From Agapanthus africanus (taxonomy: Eukaryota; Streptophyta; Magnoliopsida; Asparagales; Amaryllidaceae), in NCBI GenBank assembly GCA_030015575.1, contig JASDDO010000028.1:26701154-26765153 (forward strand): a stretch of 64,000 nucleotides of DNA, given 5' to 3'. Under the pieces are notes generated by a model. The model worked only from the letters and a program-made list of their open reading frames with translations, made no database searches and was not told the DNA's origin. Made by a program: the position numbers and the translations under genes. Shown here one piece after another: positions 10,207-20,060 of this stretch (position 1 is the first letter of the stretch; the number at the start of each line of letters is the position of its first letter).

Positions 10207-10335
10207 CTTTTCCTCTTTCCACTCCACACTTCGTGTGTCGTGATTCGCGAACCAATCGCGGTTCGCTAATAGTTGCCCTTGGGTTTCAAGATACTAAGAA
10301 TTGGCGCCTTGCCTATTGCAGAAAACAAAGGATCG

Positions 10336-11691
10336 ATGGCTGCTACTTCCGCGAAATCCTCCAACTGCTCAAGCTGCAATTGCGACCAACGCTTTGCCTC
10401 GCCGGGAGGTATAGCCTATGGACCCCAAGCTGCTTCGTTGTTCACAATGCTGGTGGACCAGGTGACTCAAGCCACTACCGGATTGTTCTTTGGGACTATA
10501 CTCCCACCATTAAGCTTCACGGCGCCGGTGTTGACAAAGGAAGCTCTCAAGAAGTCGGTCTTTGATCGTTTTACCCCTGCCGTGGCTCCTCTCAACGAGT
10601 CGCCCGATGTCAACGCCTCAGTCTTCTCTAGATTGGGCCAGAAATCCTGTAAATTCATCGCAGAGAAGGCTGCTTCTAAGAAAGTGGCCGCTCCTGCCTC
10701 CGAAATTGCCAAGGTGGCTTCCCCTGCCACAAAGTCGGTCTTTACAAGGTTGACGGCTTCAGCTCCCGCTCCCGCTGCACAAAGGACATCGGTCTTTGAC
10801 AGGCTAACACCAACGACAACCCCCCACCCACGCAGGGGGCAAGACGAAACCATTCTTAGCACTGACCCTACGCCATCTGCTCGGCGCGCTCGACGTCGAC
10901 ATTGGCACCGAGTAAGGAAGGCTGGGGGCAACTCCCCCTCTGGATTAACTCCACCAGCCTCGGTGGCAGAAGTTAATGCTGCTGTTCCAACTGGGAACAG
11001 CTTCGAAATGCTAAACAAGGTGCGAAGAAATTCTCCTACTGCAGTGCTGAAGAGGTCTCCTCCCCCATTAAAGAAGGTTGCGGAAGTAGAACCAGAACAA
11101 CCCCAATCTCCTCAACGGTTGTCTTCCAAAATCTATAAGGTTTGGCGACAGGCCCGAGACTCGATCATCGATCCAAACTCCTCCCGCCAGCATAAGAAGC
11201 TGAAAATCCAACCGGAAGCTGGTCACCAGGCTGAACTCCGAAAGGCTGTCGGGACGCCCACCTCAACGGCCCCCTCAACCTCCATGGCTCATAAAAGGAG
11301 GAGGCCAGAGAAGACCCCCCAACGTGCAACGACGGCTAAAAGCACTGAGCCCAGACGCCCTAAGTCTGGGGGCATGATGGTCCACACCGTATACATGGCC
11401 TCGGGAAAGGAGGAGAGCCGCACTTCTACAGGCCACCGACCACTTACCCGATCCGTGACGAAAGCCCAGGAGCAGCAACAAAAGCTCCAAGAAATGATGA
11501 ATGCTATGGCCGCACTTACCGGGCCAAAAGAAAACCCAGAAACGTCCTCAGACGCGTGCCAAGAAGAAGAAACCGACGCTGAATTCCTTCGCCGGATACT
11601 GGAGAAAAAGGACAAAGAGGCTGCTGAACAAGCAGCCAACATACAACGTATGGGCCTTCTCTTCCGAGATATGATAGGAATGATGATCTAG
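10336..11691 (+). CDS. D1 ORF1 / N-terminal part of the polyprotein
   Basis: This region before gag is unlike known enzyme domains. I chose the ATG at 10336 because D2 has an ATG at the same place (51930) and both proteins then show a cysteine cluster (NCSSCNC; NCTNCSKCHC in D2). An in-frame ATG at 10273 would add 21 residues. Next come four 'SVFxRL' repeats (about 10555, 10618, 10735 and 10789), a basic stretch 'ARRARRRHWHRVRK', proline/lysine-rich low complexity, a conserved 'VHTVYMASGKEESRT' block and a probable coiled coil ('AEFLRRILEKKDKEAAEQAA'). It ends at a TAG in frame with gag. D2 has CAA at the aligned codon, so I read the stop as a mutation rather than a gene boundary. Confidence 0.7.
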   Translation: MAATSAKSSNCSSCNCDQRFASPGGIAYGPQAASLFTMLVDQVTQATTGLFFGTILPPLSFTAPVLTKEALKKSVFDRFTPAVAPLNESPDVNASVFSRLGQKSCKFIAEKAASKKVAAPASEIAKVASPATKSVFTRLTASAPAPAAQRTSVFDRLTPTTTPHPRRGQDETILSTDPTPSARRARRRHWHRVRKAGGNSPSGLTPPASVAEVNAAVPTGNSFEMLNKVRRNSPTAVLKRSPPPLKKVAEVEPEQPQSPQRLSSKIYKVWRQARDSIIDPNSSRQHKKLKIQPEAGHQAELRKAVGTPTSTAPSTSMAHKRRRPEKTPQRATTAKSTEPRRPKSGGMMVHTVYMASGKEESRTSTGHRPLTRSVTKAQEQQQKLQEMMNAMAALTGPKENPETSSDACQEEETDAEFLRRILEKKDKEAAEQAANIQRMGLLFRDMIGMMI

Positions 11692-14600
11692 CAGGACTTG
11701 CCCGCCGAAGATCCCCCAATCGTTCTTGAAGACGACCGAGGAGAAACATCGAATCCACTGCCTGCCCTCTCGACGGCCAAGGAGGAGGCAATCTCTAAGG
11801 CAGACTTGGATGACTACATAGCCCAACAAATCCGGGTCCATCATGCGACTGAGGCAGCTGGTCAAGTCGTGAAGACGGGGCGGCCGTATCCAAGCTGGTA
11901 CGACCAAATCAAATACCCGCAAGGCTATACGATACCGAAATTCCATGTGTATAAGGAGACCGGCAATCCCCATCAACATGTCGCCCAGTTCCGGGCCCTC
12001 TGCGGTAACACCGGCGGGGATGATAAACTGTTACTCCGTCAGTTAGTTGGCAGCTTATCAGAAACAGCGTTCGAATGGTATTCGGAACTCCCGAACGATT
12101 CCATCAAAACGTTCGCTGAAATGGAGTTGTTATTCACTCAGCGGTTCGCAAGTGCCAGCGAGCGCACTCCAATAACGGCATTGATTAACGCCAGGGTAAA
12201 ACCAGGCGAAACCTGGGTCCAGTATGCTATACGCTGGCGGAATTTGTGGTCGAGATGCGAGCAACGCATTGAGGAGGCACCCGCAGTGGGCATGTTCGTG
12301 GGTACCCTAGACCCCCACGTGACCATCTCGCAATTCATGATGTTCTTTAAGCCAACCACATTCCAGGCTTTAATTGACAAGTTGGCTCAGATGGACCAAA
12401 TGGGTCATAGACCACCTCACCCGAAGTCGGAACCGCGAAATGACAAGGGTAAAGGAAGGGCAACCTTTGTCGCGAATGCCCAACAGCAACCTAACGCCCC
12501 GAAACCGGCAGATCAATTGGAAGAAAGACGCCGGTACTATAAAGAGAAGATGAAGCGTCCCTACTCGTTCCCACGAGACAAGACGAAACGGTTATTTGAG
12601 CTGGCAATACGCAACAGACTTATAAACCTACCAAATCCAAGGCGACCGCCACAACCCACCGAGGTGAATAACCCTAACTATTGCCCTTACCATCAAACGG
12701 TAAGTCATCCGATTGAAGATTGCTTCGTCTTCAAAGGATGGATTGAAGATCAATACCTCCAGGGGAAGTTTGTACTTTCCGAAAAGTGGAAGGTGAACCC
12801 ACCACAACCGCATACTCCTAAGAAAGCAGATACACCGGGGGCAACCTGCTCCTTTATTGAAGAAGCTCCATGGGAGGTCGTACTATCAACTAAAACCAAA
12901 AGGATGCTGAGAGACCTTCATGCGTGCCCTGCAATCGAATGGAAGGACCCTCTTGAACCTCAAATTATCGAAGGGATGTTGAAGCCCCGCCCAACTATGA
13001 AGACTCATGATAAAGGTCCAAATACTCACGCCCAGCCGTCAAAAGCTTCGAAGAAAAAGAAGAAGAAATCCAAGAAGCCCGCGAAGCTTGGAGACGAGCG
13101 CACGAAACTGCAAAAGCAGATCGACGCGCTGGAAGAATACAATCAAAAGGCGCGAACCCCTGTCACACTGCAAGAGTTCCTCAACCACATCTTTCAAGAG
13201 AAAGATGATGAAGAGGGCTCATCGGATGAATCCGAAGAGTATGTGGCGAGTTGTAACGTAATCTCCCACTCGTTTACCGATGATGAGAAAATTCCTAACA
13301 CTAAGAAGCTGGAGGCAGAACCTGAACCAGAGCATGCGTGGCTGACAAATGAAATGATCAATGCCTTTCTAGACGAGATCCGGCTAAAGAGTAAAGCGGA
13401 TCAGGAGCGTGAGATGGCAGCGTCAGAAAGAACCAAATGCAGGCGACTGAATGAAAGAGTTGAACTACCCCCGCCAGAGCAAAAGGCGTCCGAAGTAGAC
13501 AAAAAGATATTCAAGACGAGAAAAAGGTTTGCCAAAGCCATGTCAATGGGGATGAAGCTACCACCCTCGGAAGGAAACACACACGATGGGGCGGAGAGGC
13601 ACCCTGATTACTGCGCGTATCATCGGAAAATCTCACACCCCACAGAGGAGTGCGACGCCTTTAAGATATGGTGGCAAGGATATGTTGCTCGTCGGCAACA
13701 TTGTAAGCGCATGAAACGCAAGATCCGTCGGGAGCAAAGAAGCACTGTCGACGGGCTCAACAGAATTACTGGCAACTGTTATATGGCTCATGCCGAGGGG
13801 TCACAAGTTCTCACCTTTGGGAGCGACTCTGATGAAGAAGTGACTCTGGGCCCTCTCTTTGAAGAATCCGTGTTAGGGAAAGATGAGGAATCGGAAGCCT
13901 GCGAAAACATTCAACTGCGCAATCGCACACTCCCAGAAAAGAATCTCGGGCCCGTGAGCAGAAAAGATAAGGGAAAGGACAAGGTCACTGAAGATATCAC
14001 TTTAGATGACCAAGTCATGAAAGAGCTAACTACCAAAGACCCTCCCAAAAAGGGTAAGGTGGACTATAACATCCTCGCGCACTTAAGGAAGCTACCCTCT
14101 CAGCTTAGCATTCTTGATGCCCTCCTGTTATCAAAAGAAGCGCGAGACTCACTCATTAAAGCGTTGCAAGAACCTGAAAAATTCCAAGCCTTTCTCGCCA
14201 CTGAAAGGATGAAGGATGAATTGGAGGAAGTGCATACAGCCGATATCACTTTCAGTGATGAAGACCTCCTTCTCGGGACGTGCGACCATAACCGTCCCCT
14301 ATATGTCTCCGGATACTGCCATGATATCAAGATAGGCAAGATCCTGGTGGATAATGGATCCTCCGTCAATCTCCTTAATGTTCGGGTGTTGAAGGAAATC
14401 TGCATGAGTGTGCAACATCTCGCTCGTGACAAAATTACTATCTCCGGTTTCGATTCACAATCGTCACGGACTCTCGGATCTGCAATACTAACATTACGCT
14501 TCGGACTTCTCGTCACGGACATCAAATTCCATGTCATCGACGCCAAGACCTGCTTCAACGCCTTGCTCGGTCGTCCTTGGCTACACGAATACAACATCGT

Positions 14601-17600
14601 CCCTTCTACACAACATCAGTGTATGAAGTACTTTAAGGATGGTTTTGAGTACACCGTAACAGGTGAGTTGAACCCATTTTCCGTGAACGAAGTCCGCAAA
14701 TACGAAGATGCGAAATACTTTTTGCCAGACTTCGAAGATACAGAAAGGTGTCGCAACTCGGAGAACAAAGCCGCCGCCACCATCCCTGTTTTCGGAAGCG
14801 ATACCGAAGAAGAGGAAGAGATAGTTTATACAGGGCCATCTCAACGCAACAACCGGGGGACGTCCGCCCCCATACTGGTCTTCGGAAGTGATTCAGAAGA
14901 TGAGGTCAATGCCGTATTCTCCAATCGGCTTTCAATGCAAGCACCCCTTGGCGATGGCCATAGTTTGCAAATCACCATGGTACCGCGAGAACACTACAAG
15001 GATCTCGACACGCTTCAAGCTCACAGTGTGCAGGACCTGCAAACGTTTTACGTCCCTCCCAGGCGTAGGGGTGAGAAGGTGATCCTATTCTACCGATCCT
15101 CAGAGTCGAAAATAGAGAAAGAGATCTGGCATGGCGCAGATGCTACATGCGACAGACTCCAACCCATCCGTCTGCCCAGATACTATACGAACGGATTAAA
15201 GAAGCTATTGAAGCGCCAAGGAGTACCCTTAAAACAAACTGTTCGACAGGCTCGGTTCTACAACAGGATTTGGGATGTCCCTGGAACCCAACGCAAATTG
15301 CCCAACGGGAAAATGGAGACACTTGGGCTTGGATACGCGAGAACCGGAAAACGAGAGCGGGCCCACAGCAGCTACGCTATATATACCTTTGATGAAGAAG
15401 AGGACGCCCTGTCAGGAGATGCCGACCCCTCATCAAAACCAGACCCTGCGATTGAGATGTCGAGTCCGTCATTTGAAGAACGAATGGACAAGCCTATCAG
15501 GAAAGTGGGTCAGAAAGGTCGGGAAGACCACAACTGCGAAATGGACATCTACGAGAAGGCCAGGACGCAACGTCTATTTCAACAGGCTGCAAAAGGCAAA
15601 GGTGCTCGTCCTTATCAACCCGTCATACGAAAGGCCCGATGCGGAGACGGGAGTAAGTCAAGGAGCGAAGAGAGGAGCCGACAACCAGGACACCGGATTA
15701 GAGGGTTACGGGTACTGCGCGGCTCGGATTCGTCCCTCATGGAAAAGAGGAGCCGAGCGTACTCCTTCCCCCAAGACAAGACAGAGAAGTTACTCAAGCT
15801 CGCTTTAAAACATCAAATGATCGTGCTTCCAAAGTCTAGACACCCTGAGCAAACCAACAAGGCTTCTCGTTCGAGCTACTGCTCTTATCACCAAGCCATA
15901 GGACATCTTACCGAAGACTGCTTCACCTTCAAAGACTGGGTCGAAGACCAGTACCGACGGGGCAGATTCGGTTTATCCAACAGCTGGAGGGTAACGCTGC
16001 CACAAAAGCACGAGCCCAAGGCCGCAAGAGCAGAACCGGATCCGCCTCAGTCCCGGGAGCGGATTCGCCCCTGTCATACGATCACGATATTAAAAGAAGA
16101 GCCCGAGAACATAGACGACCTTCCCCGGTGCTTTGAAAACAGCGATAATGAGGTGATCTCAGAATTTCCGCCCGCTCCGAAAGAACTGGAAGACAGTATA
16201 CATACTACTGCAGATAACCTCAGGAAGATTGAGTTGGGATCGGCGGATGACCCACGACCGACATTCGTCAGCGAACTACTCTCTGAAGAAAAGGTGGCCG
16301 CGTTAAAAAACGTGCTACTACGGCATAAAGACTGCTTCGCGTGGAACTACTCTGAGATGCCAGGATTAGATCCGGAGGTTGCCGTGCATAAACTAGCAAT
16401 ATCCCCGGATATCAAGCCAGTCAAGCAAGAGCCAAGAAGGATGCGACTCGAGCTTGAGATGAGCATCAACGCCGAAGTCAAGAAGCTGATCGATTCTGGA
16501 TTCATTCAAGAAATCCAATATCCCGATTGGATCGCCAATATCGTCCCAGTAATGAAAAAGAATGGGACGGTACGCATATGCGTGGATTTCAGGGATCTCA
16601 ATAAAGCCTGTCCAAAGGATGATTTCCCAGTACCGGTAACCGAGCTAATGATAGATAACACGTCCACTCACGAGGTTTTCTCCTTTATGGACGGCTCGTC
16701 AGGATACAATCAGATAAAGATGCATCCCGCAGACCAGAAGCACACCGCTTTTCGAACCCCTTTGGGTATATTCTGCTACAGGGTTATGCCCTTTGGTCTA
16801 AAGAACGCTGGCGCTACCTATCAAAGGGCCATGACAAAGATCTTCGACAACCTCATACATGACATTGTCGAGTGCTATATCGACGACCTCGTAGTAAAGA
16901 GCATGTCATACGAAGAGCATCTAAACCACCTGGAGACTGTGTTTCAACGCCTCCGGCAATATAATTTGAAAATGAATCCCCTCAAATGCGCGTTCGGAGT
17001 CTCCTCGGGCAAATTCCTGGGATTCATCGTTCGACACCGCTGTATTGAAATAGATCCGTCAAAGATTAAAGCGATCATGGAAATGCCTCCGCCAAGAACC
17101 CTCAAACAGTTGCGGTCTCTCCAAGGGAAGCTCGCATACATCCGGCGATTTATCGCAAATCTTTCAGGCAAATGCCGCCCCTACAGTCACCTGATGAAGA
17201 AGGGAACCCCATTCGTCTGGGATCAAAAATGCCAAGGTGCACTAGACGTGATCAAGCAGTACCTGCAGAACCCGCCGGTATTGGCTGCGCCGGTCAAGGG
17301 AAAACCCCTCATTCTGTATACAACTGCCCTCGAAGGTTCCTTGGGCGCATTATGGGCGCAAGAGAACGATCAGGGGAAAGAGAGAGCACTCTACTACTTA
17401 AGTCGAGTTCTACTGGGGGCAGAAAGCAATTACTCTCCCATTGAAAAACATTGCTTGGCATTAATCTTCGCGATAACAAAGCTCAGGCACTATGCGTTGG
17501 CACATGAAGTCTGCCTCATCTCGAAGGTGGAACCTCTTAAATACTTGATGTCAAAAGCCATATTGACGGGACGACTCGCTAAATGGGCCTTGCTCTTGAT

Positions 17601-18375
17601 GGAGTTCTCGATAACATATCAACCTCTCAAGGCAGTGAAAGGCCAGGCCATTGCCGATTTCCTCGCTGAGCACCCGATACCGGCCGATTCTCCTTTGAAT
17701 TGTGATTTGCCGGACGAGCATGCATTTGATGCGATTAGCGGCGGAAGCACCCGATGGGAACTCTATTTCGATGGAGCGTCCTCCGTAAAGAAACAAAAGC
17801 AAGGTATCCCAATGATCAAATCGGGGATAGGCCTCATCTTTGCAACTCCACAAGGAGGGATAATGCGTTTCTCCTTCTCCTTGACAGAGCCGAGGACAAA
17901 CAATGAGGCTGAATATGAAGCTCTGATAGCAGGCCTCGAAATCGCCATCGACATGGGAATTGAAGACCTCCTTATATACGGGGATTCTCAGCTAGTCGTT
18001 AGTCAAGTAAATGGTGACTACCAAACGTGCAAACCGGAGTTGGTAAAGTACGGCGAAAAGGTGCAACAACTGTTGGCCCAAATTCCCTCCTATATTTTAG
18101 AAAACATACCGCGCGCGGAGAACAGCAAAGCAGACGCGCTGGCCAAACTTGCTAAAGAACTGGCTGACGAGAACCTCGATGATGTCAGAATCGTGGTACA
18201 AAGCCGTCGAGTGCTCACCCCGGCAGAACTATCTTCGGAACTACATAAAGAGGGAGCGACTGAGCAGACGACCCTACAAATAAAAGACCAAGAGAAGGCC
18301 GAGGACTGGAGGGAAGTCTTCATGGATTACTTTAAGTCCCGCCGAATGCCCAAAGAAGCATCCTCAAGACATTAG
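11692..18375 (+). CDS. D1 gag-PR-RT-RNH-aRNH polyprotein
   Basis: This is the retrotransposon core. Counting residue 1 at 11698: gag ~60-260 ('FEWYSELPNDSI'), a 'YSFPRDKT' module (289-296), CHHC knuckles at 329-342 and 639-652 (C-X2-H-X4-H-X4-C), a lysine-rich run near 450, protease with active site 'VDNGSS' (Asp885) and 'ALLGRPWL', and a second YSFP module plus third knuckle (1355-1408). RT is at ~1605-1780 with 'YIDD' at 1727-1730. Then come the RT-linked RNase H (~1865-1960) and an archaeal-type second RNase H (~2019-2155; D2025, E2070, D2096, D2146). Dual RNase H marks the Tat lineage. It continues the ORF1 frame after a TAG, and the first ATG is inside gag at 12121, so initiation as it stands is doubtful. 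It ends at a TAG that is CAG in D2. Confidence 0.9.
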   Translation, partial: QDLPAEDPPIVLEDDRGETSNPLPALSTAKEEAISKADLDDYIAQQIRVHHATEAAGQVVKTGRPYPSWYDQIKYPQGYTIPKFHVYKETGNPHQHVAQFRALCGNTGGDDKLLLRQLVGSLSETAFEWYSELPNDSIKTFAEMELLFTQRFASASERTPITALINARVKPGETWVQYAIRWRNLWSRCEQRIEEAPAVGMFVGTLDPHVTISQFMMFFKPTTFQALIDKLAQMDQMGHRPPHPKSEPRNDKGKGRATFVANAQQQPNAPKPADQLEERRRYYKEKMKRPYSFPRDKTKRLFELAIRNRLINLPNPRRPPQPTEVNNPNYCPYHQTVSHPIEDCFVFKGWIEDQYLQGKFVLSEKWKVNPPQPHTPKKADTPGATCSFIEEAPWEVVLSTKTKRMLRDLHACPAIEWKDPLEPQIIEGMLKPRPTMKTHDKGPNTHAQPSKASKKKKKKSKKPAKLGDERTKLQKQIDALEEYNQKARTPVTLQEFLNHIFQEKDDEEGSSDESEEYVASCNVISHSFTDDEKIPNTKKLEAEPEPEHAWLTNEMINAFLDEIRLKSKADQEREMAASERTKCRRLNERVELPPPEQKASEVDKKIFKTRKRFAKAMSMGMKLPPSEGNTHDGAERHPDYCAYHRKISHPTEECDAFKIWWQGYVARRQHCKRMKRKIRREQRSTVDGLNRITGNCYMAHAEGSQVLTFGSDSDEEVTLGPLFEESVLGKDEESEACENIQLRNRTLPEKNLGPVSRKDKGKDKVTEDITLDDQVMKELTTKDPPKKGKVDYNILAHLRKLPSQLSILDALLLSKEARDSLIKALQEPEKFQAFLATERMKDELEEVHTADITFSDEDLLLGTCDHNRPLYVSGYCHDIKIGKILVDNGSSVNLLNVRVLKEICMSVQHLARDKITISGFDSQSSRTLGSAILTLRFGLLVTDIKFHVIDAKTCFNALLGRPWLHEYNIVPSTQHQCMKYFKDGFEYTVTGELNPFSVNEVRKYEDAKYFLPDFEDTERCRNSENKAAATIPVFGSDTEEEEEIVYTGPSQRNNRGTSAPILVFGSDSEDEVNAVFSNRLSMQAPLGDGHSLQITMVPREHYKDLDTLQAHSVQDLQTFYVPPRRRGEKVILFYRSSESKIEKEIWHGADATCDRLQPIRLPRYYTNGLKKLLKRQGVPLKQTVRQARFYNRIWDVPGTQRKLPNGKMETLGLGYARTGKRERAHSSYAIYTFDEEEDALSGDADPSSKPDPAIEMSSPSFEERMDKPIRKVGQKGREDHNCEMDIYEKARTQRLFQQAAKGKGARPYQPVIRKARCGDGSKSRSEERSRQPGHRIRGLRVLRGSDSSLMEKRSRAYSFPQDKTEKLLKLALKHQMIVLPKSRHPEQTNKASRSSYCSYHQAIGHLTEDCFTFKDWVEDQYRRGRFGLSNSWRVTLPQKHEPKAARAEPDPPQSRERIRPCHTITILKEEPENIDDLPRCFENSDNEVISEFPPAPKELEDSIHTTADNLRKIELGSADDPRPTFVSELLSEEKVAALKNVLLRHKDCFAWNYSEMPGLDPEVAVHKLAISPDIKPVKQEPRRMRLELEMSINAEVKKLIDSGFIQEIQYPDWIANIVPVMKKNGTVRICVDFRDLNKACPKDDFPVPVTELMIDNTSTHEVFSFMDGSSGYNQIKMHPADQKHTAFRTPLGIFCYRVMPFGLKNAGATYQRAMTKIFDNLIHDIVECYIDDLVVKSMSYEEHLNHLETVFQRLRQYNLKMNPLKCAFGVSSGKFLGFIVRHRCIEIDPSKIKAIMEMPPPRTLKQLRSLQGKLAYIRRFIANLSGKCRPYSHLMKKGTPFVWDQKCQGALDVIKQYLQNPPVLAAPVKGKPLILYTTALEGSLGALWAQENDQGKERALYYLSRVLLGAESNYSPIEKHCLALIFAITKLRHYALAHEVCLISKVEPLKYLMSKAILTGRLAKWALLLMEFSITYQPLKAVKGQAIADFLAEHPIPADSPLNCDLPDEHAFDAISGGSTRWELYFDGASSVKKQKQGIPMIKSGIGLIFATPQGGIMRFSFSLTEPRTNNEAEYEALIAGLEIAIDMGIEDLLIYGDSQLVVSQVNGDYQTCKPELVKYGEKVQQLLAQIPSYILENIPRAENSKADALAKLAKELADENLDDVRIVVQSRRVLTPAELSSELHKEGATEQTTLQIKDQEKAEDWREVFMDYFKSRRMPKEASSRH

Positions 18376-19557
18376 CTCATGAAACGAGCTCTATCTTTCG
18401 CTTTCGTCAACGATACTCTATACAAAAGATCACTTGATTCTTTATGGCTGAGATGCTTAGGACCCGACGAAGCAGAAAAAGTCGTTCAGGAAGTTCATGA
18501 CGGACTTTGCGGTTCTCACCAAGCAGGCCCAAAGATGAAGTTAAAAATTAAACGGATGGGTTACTACTGGCCCACGATGATCCAGGACTGCCTCGAGTAC
18601 GCGAAGCAATGCCACTCGTGCCAGATTCATGGAGACTTTATCCACCAACATCCAAATCCACTACACCCGACGGTGGCCAGCTGGCCATTCGAAATGTGGG
18701 GAACTGACATAGTCGGCCCCATTGAGCCGGCATCATCTCGGGGACATCGTTTTATCCTGGCGACTACTGATTACTTCTCCAAATGGGCAGAAGCAATACC
18801 ATTGAGGGAAGTGAAGACGGAGAATATCCTCCATTTCTTCAAGACGCACGTTATCTATCGGTTTGGAACCCCACGGCGGATTATCTCCGATAACGGGCCA
18901 GCCTACAGAAGCCATAAGATTAGCCGCTTCGCGCAACAGCACAATATAGATTGGAGGTATTCTTCAGTTTACAACCCACGAGCCAACGGTCTGGCCGAGG
19001 CCTTCAATAAGACCTTGACGAAGATCATAAAAAAGACCGTTTCCCGGAATAAGAGAGACTGGCACGAAAGGCTGCAGAAAGCCCTTTGGGCTTATCGAAC
19101 TACATTCAAGATGGCCACGAACACAACGCCGTACGCGTTGGTATTTGGGACGGAAGCAGTACTCCCCCTCGAGATAGAGTTACCCTCTCTACGAGTGGCA
19201 GTCCACCACGAACTGACGGACGAAGAAAATGCTCACCTTCGGCTTGAGGAGCTTGATGCCCTCGACGAAACCCGGCTCATAGCGCAACAACATCTAGAAG
19301 CCTACAAAGTAAAGATGACGCGCTCCTACGAAAGATTGACCAGGCCAAGGGCATTCCGCCAAGGCGAACTCGTGCTAGTGGTCAAAAGACCTATGATCCC
19401 AAATCGTGCCAAGCGGGGGAAATTTGAGCCAAACTATGAAGGCCCGTATATCATAAACCAGGTCTACCAGGGTGGAGCCTATCTACTCGTGGACATGCAT
19501 GGTGAAAGGCCTTTCAGGCCAATAAACGGCCGCTTCTTGAAGAAATACTATGCTTAG
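18376..19557 (+). CDS. D1 integrase
   Basis: Integrase joins the cDNA ends to chromosomal DNA in the nucleus. Counting from the ATG at 18379, it has an HHCC zinc domain (H40, H47, C78, C81), a DDE core with D110 ('GTDIVGP'), D171 ('SDNGPAY') and E207 ('NGLAEAF'), giving D-60-D-35-E, and a C-terminal 'KFEPNYEGPYII' block ending 'FLKKYYA'. There is no chromodomain, as expected outside the chromoviruses. It lies in the same frame as the upstream polyprotein, separated only by the TAG at 18373, so it was ancestrally part of one protein. All catalytic residues are intact. Confidence 0.9.
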   Translation, partial: LMKRALSFAFVNDTLYKRSLDSLWLRCLGPDEAEKVVQEVHDGLCGSHQAGPKMKLKIKRMGYYWPTMIQDCLEYAKQCHSCQIHGDFIHQHPNPLHPTVASWPFEMWGTDIVGPIEPASSRGHRFILATTDYFSKWAEAIPLREVKTENILHFFKTHVIYRFGTPRRIISDNGPAYRSHKISRFAQQHNIDWRYSSVYNPRANGLAEAFNKTLTKIIKKTVSRNKRDWHERLQKALWAYRTTFKMATNTTPYALVFGTEAVLPLEIELPSLRVAVHHELTDEENAHLRLEELDALDETRLIAQQHLEAYKVKMTRSYERLTRPRAFRQGELVLVVKRPMIPNRAKRGKFEPNYEGPYIINQVYQGGAYLLVDMHGERPFRPINGRFLKKYYA

Positions 19558-19657
19558 TGAGCCACAGCCTGGGTCAACTGTAGATGACGACGACTATGTC
19601 CGCTCGCTATCTTCCTAGGCTCAGACTCTACAAGCAGTAGCTGGCCTTCCCATATCA

Positions 19658-19845
19658 ACGGACCGAAACGTCTTTAAACTATCAACGGACCGAAACGTCC
19701 TTAAACTATCAACAGACCGAAACGTCTTTAAACTAACGATGGACCGAAATGTCCTTAAACTAACAACGGACCGAAACGTCCTTAAACTAGCGACGGACCG
19801 AAACGTCCTTAAACTAACGACGGACCGAAACGTCCCTAAACTACT
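19658..19845 (+). repeat. 27-bp tandem repeats after D1 pol
   Basis: Seven units of GGACCGAAACGTCC plus TTAAACTAACAAC variants. They relate to the LTR array and to arrays at 50744-51035 (D2 LTR). D2 has only two units at this place (61243-61292). Confidence 0.8.
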
Positions 19846-19863
19846 ACCGCAGCATCCTTAGGC

Positions 19864-19940
19864 TGATGAGATAAAAAAAAAGGGAGAAAAGGAAGAAAAA
19901 TAAAAAAAATGAAATGATAAAAAAAAAAAGAGAAAAAAAC
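19864..19940 (+). repeat. Purine-rich A/G tract
   Basis: About 75 nt of nearly pure A and G follow the post-pol repeats. A shorter A-rich tract occupies the same place in D2 (61318-61372). It could be simple low complexity or an internal polypurine tract; the sequence alone does not decide. Confidence 0.55.
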
Positions 19941-20060
19941 GGTATGTCCATAAAGCAAAATGGGTACGGATGAAAACCCGAAAGGGCTCCGTGAGTAAAA
20001 ACAGCAGGACTACCGGCGAGTGTTTGTGAAAACCCGAAAGGGCGCAACCTCGTTAAAAGA

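Noticed and set aside
11689..11691. Programmed TAG readthrough between ORF1 and gag
   Set aside because: D2 has a glutamine codon here and its own TAG at a different place, so independent mutation is simpler. The flanking bases also lack the classic CAATTA-type context.
10467..18323. Minus-strand frames opposite D1 ORF1 and pol
   Set aside because: They mirror the codon structure of the real sense genes, show no domains and are not kept in D2.
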